Shown here piece after piece: positions 26,847-34,581 of a stretch of DNA of 64,000 nt. Source of the stretch: Leifsonia xyli subsp. cynodontis DSM 46306. Its GTDB lineage: Bacteria; Actinomycetota; Actinomycetes; Actinomycetales; Microbacteriaceae. The translations under genes were made by a program, and so were the position numbers. The stretch spans positions 2,170,001 to 2,234,000 of the forward strand of contig NC_022438.1 in NCBI RefSeq assembly GCF_000470775.1. Reading direction: 5' to 3'. The notes beneath the pieces were generated by a model that saw only the letters and a program-made list of their open reading frames with translations, was not told the origin of the DNA and made no database searches. Each line of letters opens with the position of its first letter. The first letter of the stretch is position 1.

Positions 26847-27939
26847 CTACCGGGATCCGGCGAGTTCCGTCAGTTTCACGCCGAATCGAGCGTACTCGGA
26901 GGCGACGTACGCCTCGAGCGCCCCGGCTGCGTCGCCCGCGGCATCCGAGCCGGGCTCACCGATCGAGCACAGAGCCGCGGCGAGGGCGCGGACCAGTTCT
27001 GCGTGGGAGGAACCGTCGACCTGGACGAGACTCTCCCCCACCGCGCCGGCCACTTCCTCCAGCGCCGGCGAGCTGCGCGTGACGACCGTCTTCCCGGCGG
27101 CCAGGCCCTGCCAGACCTTGTTGGCGATGACGCTCCGCGCCTTCGGGGAGTCCCCGAAGATGCCGAGCACCACATCCGCGGCGGCCAGGTGATCGGCCAG
27201 CTCGATCGCGGGGACCGGCTCGAGGAATCGGCACTGCTCGGCGATCCCGAGCTCAACGGCCCGCGCGCGGACGCTCGCCCGCGGCGTACCGTCGCCGATG
27301 AACGTGGCCTCGAACGACGTGGCCGCTCCGAGCGCGGCGAGCGCCTCCAGAATGACCGGCAGGCCGTGCAACGGAATGTAGTTGCCGTAGTAGAGGACAC
27401 GGAGGGGCTCGTCCGCTGCGCGCCGGCGATCGGCGGCCGCCGCCCCGGTCGCCGGGCGCGCCCACCCGGGAGCGCCCACCGGGAGGGAGAGGACATCGGT
27501 TCCGGGATGCGCGGCAGCCAGCTGTTGCGCCCGGACCCTGGTGTCGATCAGGACGAGGTCGGCCAGCGCGCAGGCCATCGCGTCCACCAGTGCGTACCAT
27601 CGCGCCCGCAGCGAGCCCGGCCGTGCTTTCTTGCAGTCTTCGACCATCGTCTCGTACTGCCCGACGAATCCGTCGGCCACGAGCACGCCCCGGTTGAGGC
27701 GCGCGACCGCCCACACGACGGCGATGTACGGGAGCGAGAACTCCGACAGGATGTAGACCCGCCGCCCGTGGACGGTGAACAGGAGCGCTCGGAGATCGTG
27801 CAGCATCCGCCCGCCAGCGGGACCCTTCCCGACGTCGCGTGATCGTGATCTCGGCGCCTAGGTGCTCCTCGAGGAAAGCGCGAATCCGTGCGTTGCGCGG
27901 ATATTCGGTGTCCCAGACACGGCAGTAGGCGACCTTCAC
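26847..27939 (-). pseudogene. Glycosyltransferase family 4, frameshifted
   Basis: The N-terminus reads from GTG 27939 as VKVAYCRVWDTEYPRNARIR and AFLEEHLGAEITITR. Near 27835-27845 the frame shifts by one base, and the rest continues in another frame from MLHDLRALLFTVHGRRVYIL to the stop at 26847. The C-terminal GT-B domain is intact, with LRVLYYGNYIPLHGLPVILE and GIFGDSPKARSVIANKVWQG. Such enzymes transfer a sugar from a nucleotide donor to cell-surface glycans. A second start at 27806 could give only a 319-residue product lacking the acceptor-binding N-terminus. The GTG overlaps the stop of the upstream GT2 gene, so the two formed an operon. Confidence 0.78.
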
Positions 27940-28713
27940 GCGGCGGGCCTCCCCATCCGAACCCGGTTGCTGAGCGCGCGGAACGTTGTGACGCAGAAGT
28001 AGGCCCAAGCGCCGTACCCGAGCCGTCCGCCGCGGAGAGCCGCGCCCAGGCACGCGAGCAGGCCGCTCCCGCTCGCCGCCCGTCCCGCGCGGTCGGCGGG
28101 CAGCGTCAGGAAGAAGTCGCCGCGGATACGCCGACTGGTCGCTGTGAGGTACCGTTTGCCCCACTCGAGGCTCGCGCGCCAGTTCGGGTCCGTGGTCAGA
28201 GAGTCGGCATGACTGACGGGGCGGCACACGAGCGGTTCTGGGACGCACAGCATGCGGGTTCCCCGTTCGCGCTCCAGCCAGATCAGCCACTCCCAGTCTT
28301 GGTGGAGCCGCACGGCGGTGTCCCACGGCTCGGACAGCGCCAGAGCCTGGGGGAACAGCATGGTGGAAGAAGCGAATTGTGGCGAGACGGAACGGAGGCG
28401 GGGTCTTTCCAGCAGGTACTCGGTGATGCTCGGAACGTCTCGGACGGGCTCGGTGGGGACCACGCGCTCGCCGCCGGTGCTCAGGTCTTTTTCGAGAATC
28501 GCACAGCTCACCACCCAGTTGCCGCCCGAGACTCCGGCCGATTCGAGCGCGTCCAGCTGGGCTCGGAGCTTCGTCGCCTCCCAGGTGTCGTCGTCGTCGA
28601 GCGGCGCGACGGTCTCGTGCCGCGCCGCGCGGATGCCGGCCATGCGTGCGCCGTTCCCGCGCAGTTCCGGTTCGGAACGCACGACATGCACCCGGGGGTC
28701 CTGGAAAACCGGC
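27936..28713 (-). pseudogene. Glycosyltransferase family 2, N-terminus missing at IS30 end
   Basis: In frame from the IS30 boundary, the sequence reads NPPVFQDPRVHVVRSEPELR, then MAGIRAARHETVAPLDDDDT, with the DDDD metal/nucleotide-binding motif, and EWLIWLERERGTRMLC. The first roughly 70 residues, which hold the Rossmann start and the first donor-binding Asp, are absent; a TAG stands directly before the junction. Only 30 bp lie between the other IS end and tRNA-Thr, so the missing part was deleted and not merely displaced. A GTG at 28691 opens a frame, but the product would be inactive. The 3' end is coupled (GTGA) to the GT4 gene. Confidence 0.75.
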
Positions 28714-30218
28714 GGATTCTAGTGGTCGTTGCAACACGACGATTAGCTGGTAGGTAGTTTAGCGAGGCGCTGGGCTGGGGTTTCCCAGCCGAGCGTTTTG
28801 CGTGGGCGGGTGTTGAGTTCGTGTGCGACTCGGGCAAGGTCCGCGGGCGAGTGCTGTGAGAGGTCGGTGCCCTTCGGGAAGTACTGCCTCAGCAACCCGT
28901 TCGTGTTCTCGTTAGAACCGCGCTGCCAGGGCGAGGCTGGGTCGCAGAAGTAGACGTCCATGTCGGTGGCGATCGTGAACGTCTTGTGGGCGGCCATCTC
29001 CGCACCCTGGTCCCAGGTCAGCGACTTCTTCAGTTCGGCCGGCAGGCCGCTCATCGTCCGAATGAGGCCATCGCGGACGGTCTCGGCAGCGTGGTCGGTC
29101 GGGAGGTGGACGAGCATCACGAACCTGGTGGTTCGCTCGACGAGGGTGCCGATCGCGCTGGCGTGGTCAGCGCCGATGATGAGATCGCCTTCCCAATGCC
29201 CTGGAACAGCACGATCAGCGACCTCAGCGGGGCGCTCGGAGATCATGAGCATCGGGTCGACGAACCGCGAACGACGTGCGTTGGTTCCCCGGTTCGGTCG
29301 GCGACGTGCGCGCCCGGTACGCAGCGCTGTCGCGAGATCACGGCGCAGCTGGCCGCGTCCTTGGAGATAGAGCGTCTGGTAGATCGTCTCGGTCGCCACT
29401 CGCATCCCAACGTCGTCCGGGAACTGACGGATCAGGGCTCGAGTGATCTGCTCGGGAGACCACCGCAACGCCAGCTTCGACTCAACGAAAGCACGCAACC
29501 GCAGCTCTGTCACCAGTCTTCGCGGCTTTGGCCGTGGGCGACGCTTCGCCGAGTAGCGATGTGCTGCGAAGGGGTGATAGATCCCGGTCGAGGACCGGTT
29601 CCGGGAGATTTCCCGACTGATCGTGGATGGCGACCGCCGCAGCTGGGCGGCGATGCTCCGCAGTGACAACCCATCGCGGAGGAGATCCCGGATCTGCTCA
29701 CGTTCCTCCAGCGAAAGGAACCGCGGATCGAGCTTCCTCTCCAGCTGAAAGATCGCCGCCGGCGAGATTGTCTCGGTGCCGTCAAGAAACGTCGTCATAC
29801 CTGTTTTGTAATCGACGACCCGACCATCTGGGTAATAGCGGCGATGAGCGGTCTTCCGGACACCGTTATCCCAATCCCGTGCCGTGCGGATGTTCACCCC
29901 GACGGCAGCCGCTGCTTCGCGACGCGAGATGCCATCGCGTCGCAACTGGAAGTAGCGTTCCTTTCCTGGATGCGGACCAGTCCCGGTTTTCCCCTGGCTG
30001 CGCAGGCCGGCCTTCCATACCCACGTCCCGCAGGTCGCCGGGTTGAACCCCAACTCACGCGCCGCGATCGTGATGCTCCCACACGCCTCGAACAACGCGA
30101 AGAACGCGTCCTTATCAGCCTGCGTGAAACAGCGTCGATCCCTCGAATAGCTCCTTAAACGGGCCACGGTCGTTACAACTCCCAGAAAGTCCAGGTGTTG
30201 CAACGACCGTTAGAACCC
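28714..30218. mobile_element. IS30-family insertion sequence, about 1.5 kb
   Basis: Ends are inverted repeats of about 24 bp with three mismatches: GGATTCTAGTGGTCGTTGCA from 28714 and, inward from 30218, GGGTTCTAACGGTCGTTGCA, each followed by ACAC. They enclose one transposase gene on the minus strand. No clear target duplication is visible, and the interrupted glycosyltransferase does not resume on the far side. This implies a deletion adjacent to the element after insertion. Confidence 0.8.
28743..30203 (-). CDS. IS30-family transposase
   Basis: A transposase of up to 486 residues with no internal lesion. It has N-terminal helix-turn-helix motifs (SITIAARELGFNP and REAAAAVGVNIRTARDW), a second HTH (LSLRSIAAQLRRSPSTISRE) and a DDE domain: Asp in VPGHWEGDLIIG, Asp in LTWDQGAEMA and Glu in WQRGSNENTNGLLRQYFP. 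The true start may be one of several internal codons near 30160, since the first residues overlap the inverted repeat. An intact DDE set suggests the element could still move. Confidence 0.88.
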   Translation of the reverse strand: MQHLDFLGVVTTVARLRSYSRDRRCFTQADKDAFFALFEACGSITIAARELGFNPATCGTWVWKAGLRSQGKTGTGPHPGKERYFQLRRDGISRREAAAAVGVNIRTARDWDNGVRKTAHRRYYPDGRVVDYKTGMTTFLDGTETISPAAIFQLERKLDPRFLSLEEREQIRDLLRDGLSLRSIAAQLRRSPSTISREISRNRSSTGIYHPFAAHRYSAKRRPRPKPRRLVTELRLRAFVESKLALRWSPEQITRALIRQFPDDVGMRVATETIYQTLYLQGRGQLRRDLATALRTGRARRRPNRGTNARRSRFVDPMLMISERPAEVADRAVPGHWEGDLIIGADHASAIGTLVERTTRFVMLVHLPTDHAAETVRDGLIRTMSGLPAELKKSLTWDQGAEMAAHKTFTIATDMDVYFCDPASPWQRGSNENTNGLLRQYFPKGTDLSQHSPADLARVAHELNTRPRKTLGWETPAQRLAKLPTS

Positions 30219-30248
30219 AAGAATAGCGCGGGGCCTTGTTTTTGCTGG

Positions 30249-30321
30249 AGCCGCCCGAGGGAATCGAACCCTCGACCTTCTCATTACGAGTGAGATGCTC
30301 TGCCGACTGAGCTAGGGCGGC
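30249..30321 (-). tRNA. tRNA-Thr (anticodon CGT)
   Basis: A 73-nt cloverleaf on the minus strand: acceptor GCCGCCC with GGGCGGC, D-arm GCTCAGTCGGCAGAGC, anticodon loop CTCGTAA (CGT, Thr, reads ACG), T-arm GAGGGTTCGATTCCCTC, discriminator T and an encoded CC. It lies 30 bp from the IS30 end; the element and the decayed glycosyltransferases are directly downstream. Confidence 0.95.
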
Positions 30322-30407
30322 GTGGCCGGAATGCAGTGCCGGATACAATGAGACAGCTTACCCGATCTCGAGAGGCTCTCTCGACAACGAATGCGGCGTT
30401 CGGGGGG

Positions 30408-31097
30408 TCAGCGGGGCTTCGTCCCGAGCGCCTGCACCTGCTCGAAGGAGCTGCGGAGCCGGGCGCTGAGCGGTTCGCCGCCGCCGAGGTCGACCCAGCA
30501 CGACCAGGCGTGCCGCATACCGGCGAACGCGACGTACGTCACGAGACGCGCTCGCTGGTGCAGGGCCTCGGGGTCGGCGGCGAGGGCGGGGTCGTCGCGG
30601 GAGAGACGCTGCTGCACGACCGCACTGAGCGCGTCCTCGAATTGATGCATCCTGGCCAGGCGCTGAGCGAACAACTCGGGGTTGTCCTTCAGGAGGGCGC
30701 GGCGCCGGATATGCAGCTCCTGCACGCTCGCGGACATCGCGCCCGGGAACGCGGGATCGCCCAGCTCGCCGGTGGCGATCGCCGCGATCAGCAGCTGGCC
30801 GATGCTGTCCAGAAGGGGCTCCTCCGGCCCGGCGGCGACGAACCGATCGATACTCGCCTCGTCAGGGAGTTCGGGGAGCTCGCCGACGATCGCGGACTCC
30901 TTCGACGGGAAATAGTTGAAGAAGGTGCGTGGGGAGACGTTCGCCGCGTGGCTGATCTCATCCACGGTCACACGGTCGAACCCTCGTTCGCCCGCGAGTT
31001 GGAGGGCGGCGAGCTGGATGGCGCGGCGTGTGGCGATGCGCTTGCGCTCGCGGAGGCCGAGCTCACCCTCCACTGCGGGTTCGCAGGCGACAGTCAC
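30408..31097 (-). CDS. TetR-family transcriptional regulator
   Basis: A 229-residue regulator. The N-terminal HTH covers about residues 20-65: RRAIQLAALQLAGERGFDRV then TVDEISHAANVSPRTFFNYF and PSKES. The C-terminal ligand domain is of the type with ELHIRRRALLKDNPELFAQR seen in many actinobacterial drug-responsive TetR proteins. No transporter is adjacent; the closest gene upstream is a secreted hydrolase on the same strand. A 12-bp palindrome just upstream is a plausible operator for autoregulation. Start GTG or ATG: the frame begins at 31097 (MTVACEP), and the exact start is uncertain by a few codons. Confidence 0.88.
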   Translation of the reverse strand: MTVACEPAVEGELGLRERKRIATRRAIQLAALQLAGERGFDRVTVDEISHAANVSPRTFFNYFPSKESAIVGELPELPDEASIDRFVAAGPEEPLLDSIGQLLIAAIATGELGDPAFPGAMSASVQELHIRRRALLKDNPELFAQRLARMHQFEDALSAVVQQRLSRDDPALAADPEALHQRARLVTYVAFAGMRHAWSCWVDLGGGEPLSARLRSSFEQVQALGTKPR

Positions 31098-31118
31098 AGA
31101 GATGATTATTTCATTCTC

Positions 31119-31130
31119 TGCAAAATTGCA
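31119..31130. promoter_or_regulatory. Palindromic operator candidate upstream of tetR
   Basis: TGCAAAATTGCA is an inverted repeat (TGCAA and TTGCA around AA) 22 bases before the TetR start, in an A+T-rich patch that would also hold the promoter. Its position and symmetry suit an autoregulatory TetR operator. This rests on symmetry alone. Confidence 0.4.
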
Positions 31131-31160
31131 CCACTCACTTTAAGTCGCATGAAGCATGCC

Positions 31161-32717
31161 TCAGCAGGTCTTACCGTCGGCGGGCAGCACGCCATTCACG
31201 AGGTAGGAGTCCACGGTGTCGTTCACACAGGAGTTGGACTTGTTGTAGGCCGTGTGGCCCTCGCCCTTGTACCTCAGCAGGCGCCCGTTCTCCAACTGGC
31301 CGGCGAGGCTCTTCGCCCAGACATACGGGGTGGCCGGGTCGTTGGTGGTGCCGACGACCAGGATGGGAGCCGAGCCTTTCGCGGCGATCGGGCCGCGCTC
31401 GACAGCCGACTTGTACGGCCAGTTCGCGCACCCGATCTCGCCGTACGACATGTAGGGGCCGATGACCGGCGCCGCCCGTGTGAGCTCCGCGGCTTGCGCA
31501 CGCATTCTGACGGGATCGGCGTCGTGGGAGTAGTCCAGGCAGTTGATCGCCGAGAACGCCTCGGTGGAATTGCCGTTCTCAGTGCCGTCTTTGCTCCGGC
31601 TGTTGTAGGCGTCGGCCAGGGTGAACGCGGCCGCCGCGCTGCCCTTCATCACCGACTCGAACATCTTACTCAAGTACGACCACGCGGTCGCGTCGTAGAG
31701 CGGGTAGATGATCGCGGTCACCAGGGTGTCGGCGCCGAGCATGCGTCCGTCGCTGTTGCGGATCGGACTCTTCTCGACAGAGGCCAGCAGGTCGGAGACG
31801 GTCCGCATCCCCTCCTCCACCGTGCCGGCGAACGGGCAGCCCTTCTGCGGCAGGCAGTCTTTGAGATAGGCGCTCAGCGCACTCTCGAAGCCCTCGGCCT
31901 GCGCCTTCGTCACATCGAAGTACGAGACCGCAGGGTCGAGCGCTCCGTCGAACACGAGCCGGCCGGTCTTGCCCGGATAGAGACCGGCGTAGACCGCGCC
32001 CAGGTAGGTGCCATACGAATAGCCGAGATAGTTGAGCTTCTTGTCGCCCAGGGCGGCGCGCAGCAGATCTAGATCGCGTGCGGCGCTGACCGTGTCCACA
32101 TGGTCGAGCAGCGCGCCCGTGTTCTTCTCGCACGCCGCACCGAAGTTCTTCGAGACAGCAGTGTTCTCCGCGATCCACTGGTCCGAACCGCGCGTGCCGG
32201 GCGTGATGCCATAGAGGTAATCGTCCATCTGGCCGGCGCCGTAGCACCTGACCGCCGACGACCGGCCAACGCCGCGGGGATCGAAGCCCACCACATCGAA
32301 ATGGTCCTGCAGAGTGGAGTCGGTCGCGCGGTCCACCGAATCCTTCACGAAATCGTAGCCGGAGCCACCGGGTCCACCCGGGTTGACCAGCAACGAGCCC
32401 TGCTTCGCGCCCTTCGCGGGCTGCCGGATGAGCGCGAGCTCGATCTCGCCCGCGCCCGGATCGTTCCAGTTCAGCGGCGCCTTGGCCGTCGAGCACTGCA
32501 TCCCGCTCGCGCAGTCCGACCAGGTCAGGCGCTGGCTGTAGAAGGGCTGCAACGCAGCGGGAACGCTCTCTGTCGCCGGCGTGGACGTCCGCGGCGCTCT
32601 CGCCGGCAGGAACCAGGTGACGCAGCCGCTCAGCGTGAGCGCGACGACCGCTGCGATGGCGATGAAGACGGTACGGGCGGCTCCCCGGCAGGACGGGCGT
32701 CCTGATCGCGTGGTCAT
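31161..32717 (-). CDS. Secreted alpha/beta-hydrolase, tripeptidyl-aminopeptidase-like lipoprotein
   Basis: A 518-residue exported enzyme. Signal peptide with lipobox LSGC (Cys32), then an alpha/beta-hydrolase fold with oxyanion region LLVNPGGPGGSGYDF. The nucleophile is in LGYSYGTYLG (Ser234), the acid in GTTNDPATPY (Asp460) and His488 is in KGEGHTAY. The C-terminal cap ends PADGKTC, as in Streptomyces tripeptidyl aminopeptidases (SlpD/SlpE-like). It probably trims N-terminal tripeptides from extracellular peptides at the membrane. The ATG at 32717 overlaps the holB stop (ATGA); the frame continues upstream, but those codons belong to holB in another frame. Confidence 0.9.
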   Translation of the reverse strand: MTTRSGRPSCRGAARTVFIAIAAVVALTLSGCVTWFLPARAPRTSTPATESVPAALQPFYSQRLTWSDCASGMQCSTAKAPLNWNDPGAGEIELALIRQPAKGAKQGSLLVNPGGPGGSGYDFVKDSVDRATDSTLQDHFDVVGFDPRGVGRSSAVRCYGAGQMDDYLYGITPGTRGSDQWIAENTAVSKNFGAACEKNTGALLDHVDTVSAARDLDLLRAALGDKKLNYLGYSYGTYLGAVYAGLYPGKTGRLVFDGALDPAVSYFDVTKAQAEGFESALSAYLKDCLPQKGCPFAGTVEEGMRTVSDLLASVEKSPIRNSDGRMLGADTLVTAIIYPLYDATAWSYLSKMFESVMKGSAAAAFTLADAYNSRSKDGTENGNSTEAFSAINCLDYSHDADPVRMRAQAAELTRAAPVIGPYMSYGEIGCANWPYKSAVERGPIAAKGSAPILVVGTTNDPATPYVWAKSLAGQLENGRLLRYKGEGHTAYNKSNSCVNDTVDSYLVNGVLPADGKTC

Positions 32718-33904
32718 TGGTCGGTCCCTTTTCGCGCGGCTTCGCCACGGAGAACAGCGGTGAGCATGGCCTCGAGGGCCAGCGCGGGCGCGACGTTCGC
32801 GTCGATGCGCTGACGGGCGGTGGCGACCGCGTCCATGGCCGCGAGCGTAGCGGCCGGAGTCGTACGGGCGCTGAGTGCGCCGAGCTCGCCACTCAGCTCG
32901 GTGTTCACGAGACCGATCCCGCCGTCGAGCTGGACCATCATCACGTCGCGGTACAGCGAGAGCAGATCGGTCAGGATGCGGTCGATCCCGTCGCGCAGAC
33001 TGCGCGTAGCACGGCGCTTCTGGTCCTCTTCGAGCTGGCGCAGTTGCACACGCAGCGCCGGGGGGATGGCCGCGCCGGGTTCGAGGCCGAGCGAGCGCAG
33101 AGCGTGTTCTCGCTCCTGCGCGTCGCGCTCCTCCGTGATCGCTTTGGCGTCCGCGCCGGCGATCTCCAGCAGTTCCGCTGCGGCGAGCACCGCGCCGGAG
33201 ACCGAGCGGACCCCGAGGGCGAGTTGCAGCGTCCGCTCGCGCCGTCGCCGGGCTTCCCCGTTCGTCGCGAGCCGGTGCGCCATCCCGATGTGGCTCTGAG
33301 CGTGACGGGCCGCGCGCTCGGCGGTCTCGGCGTCCACCCCGTCGCGCCGTTGGATGAGCCCGGCAACGTCCGCCACGCCGGGCACCTTCAGCCGCACCGT
33401 GCGCACGCGGGAGCGGATCGTCGGCAGCAGGTCGGCCTCGCTCGGCGCGCACAGTATCCAGACCGTGCGCTCCGGAGGCTCCTCCAGCGCCTTCAGCAGC
33501 ACATTCGAGGTGCGCTCGGTCATCCGGTCGGCGTCCTCGATGACCATCACGCGAAACCGCCCGGCCGAGGGCGCGAACTGCGAGCTGGAGACGAGCGAGC
33601 GCACCTCGTCGATCGAGATGATCACCCGCTCGGTGCTCAGGACGGTGAGATCGGGATGCGTCCTCGCCTCGACCTGCCGGCGCGCTGCCCGGTCTCCCTC
33701 CGGGGTCCCGGGGCTCAGCAGCGCGGTCGCGAAAGCGAACGCGAGATTCGACCGGCCCGAGCCGGGCGGACCGGTGATCAGCCACGAGTGCGTCATGCCG
33801 CGGGCCGCCTGCTCGACGGGCCCGGGGGCGGTGGCGGTCTCCGCGGCGGCACGGACGACGGCGATGGCGTCGTCCTGCCCCGTGAGTTCGTCCCAGACCG
33901 CCAT
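32714..33904 (-). CDS. holB: DNA polymerase III subunit delta'
   Basis: A 396-residue clamp-loader subunit starting MAVWDELTGQDDAIAVVRAA. The AAA+ fold shows a modified Walker A, GPPGSGRSN, with Arg in place of the catalytic Lys, as expected for the non-hydrolysing delta'. It also has VMVIEDADRMTERTSNVLLK and the sensor region ILCAPSEADLLPTIRSR. It supports loading of the sliding clamp with gamma/tau and delta. The gene sits 41 bp after tmk in the conserved topA-tmk-holB order. Frames open upstream of 33904 are antisense-like extensions through tmk and were not used. Confidence 0.93.
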   Translation of the reverse strand: MAVWDELTGQDDAIAVVRAAAETATAPGPVEQAARGMTHSWLITGPPGSGRSNLAFAFATALLSPGTPEGDRAARRQVEARTHPDLTVLSTERVIISIDEVRSLVSSSQFAPSAGRFRVMVIEDADRMTERTSNVLLKALEEPPERTVWILCAPSEADLLPTIRSRVRTVRLKVPGVADVAGLIQRRDGVDAETAERAARHAQSHIGMAHRLATNGEARRRRERTLQLALGVRSVSGAVLAAAELLEIAGADAKAITEERDAQEREHALRSLGLEPGAAIPPALRVQLRQLEEDQKRRATRSLRDGIDRILTDLLSLYRDVMMVQLDGGIGLVNTELSGELGALSARTTPAATLAAMDAVATARQRIDANVAPALALEAMLTAVLRGEAARKGTDQ

Positions 33905-33945
33905 AGCCTCCAGGCTAGCGGCCACCGCGGACACTCGCTCCGCCC

Positions 33946-34581
33946 TCAGACCCGGCCGTCGAGGCGGCGGCGGATCTCCGCGGCGATCTCCTCGACCGGA
34001 CACGAAGCGTCCACGACCAGGAACCGCCCCGGCTCGGCGGCGGCGAGCGCCAGATAGGCCGCCCGCACCCGCGCGTGGAACTCGGACCGTTCCGCCTCCA
34101 GCCGGTCGTACCGTGTCCGGGCACTGTCGAGGCGCACCCGCGCGGTCGTCTCGTCGAGGTCGAGCAGAATGGTCAGATCCGGCAGCAGCCCCTCGGCGGC
34201 CCACAGCGACAGCCCGCGGACCTCCCCCGCGTCCAGCACCCGTCCGGCGCCCTGGTAGGCGACGGAGGAGTCGAGGTAACGGTCCTGCAACACCACCTCC
34301 CCGCGCTCCAGGGCCGGACGCACGACCGTCGCGACATGGTGCGCGCGGTCCGCGGCGTACAGCAGCGCCTCGGCGCGCGGAGCGATGTCCCCGCGGCGGT
34401 GCAGAACGATCTCCCGGATCTCGACTCCGACGTCCGTGCCGCCGGGCTCGCGAGTGCGGACGACCGTGCGGCCGAGCCCGAGCAGCCACCGCTCGAGCAG
34501 GGCGGCCTGGGTGGACTTCCCGACACCGTCCCCGCCCTCGAGCGTGATGAACAGCCCGGGGCGGGAGGTGGGGACGCTCAC
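33946..34581 (-). CDS. tmk: Thymidylate kinase
   Basis: A 211-residue enzyme phosphorylating dTMP to dTDP. P-loop in FITLEGGDGVGKSTQAALLE, the DR(Y/H) motif in VVLQDRYLDSSVAYQGAGR, and the TREPGGTDVG segment near the N-terminus. The basic LID residues of the class with Arg in the LID are not clear by eye. Starts with GTG at 34581, overlapping the topA stop, so topA-tmk translation is coupled. Confidence 0.95.
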   Translation of the reverse strand: MSVPTSRPGLFITLEGGDGVGKSTQAALLERWLLGLGRTVVRTREPGGTDVGVEIREIVLHRRGDIAPRAEALLYAADRAHHVATVVRPALERGEVVLQDRYLDSSVAYQGAGRVLDAGEVRGLSLWAAEGLLPDLTILLDLDETTARVRLDSARTRYDRLEAERSEFHARVRAAYLALAAAEPGRFLVVDASCPVEEIAAEIRRRLDGRV

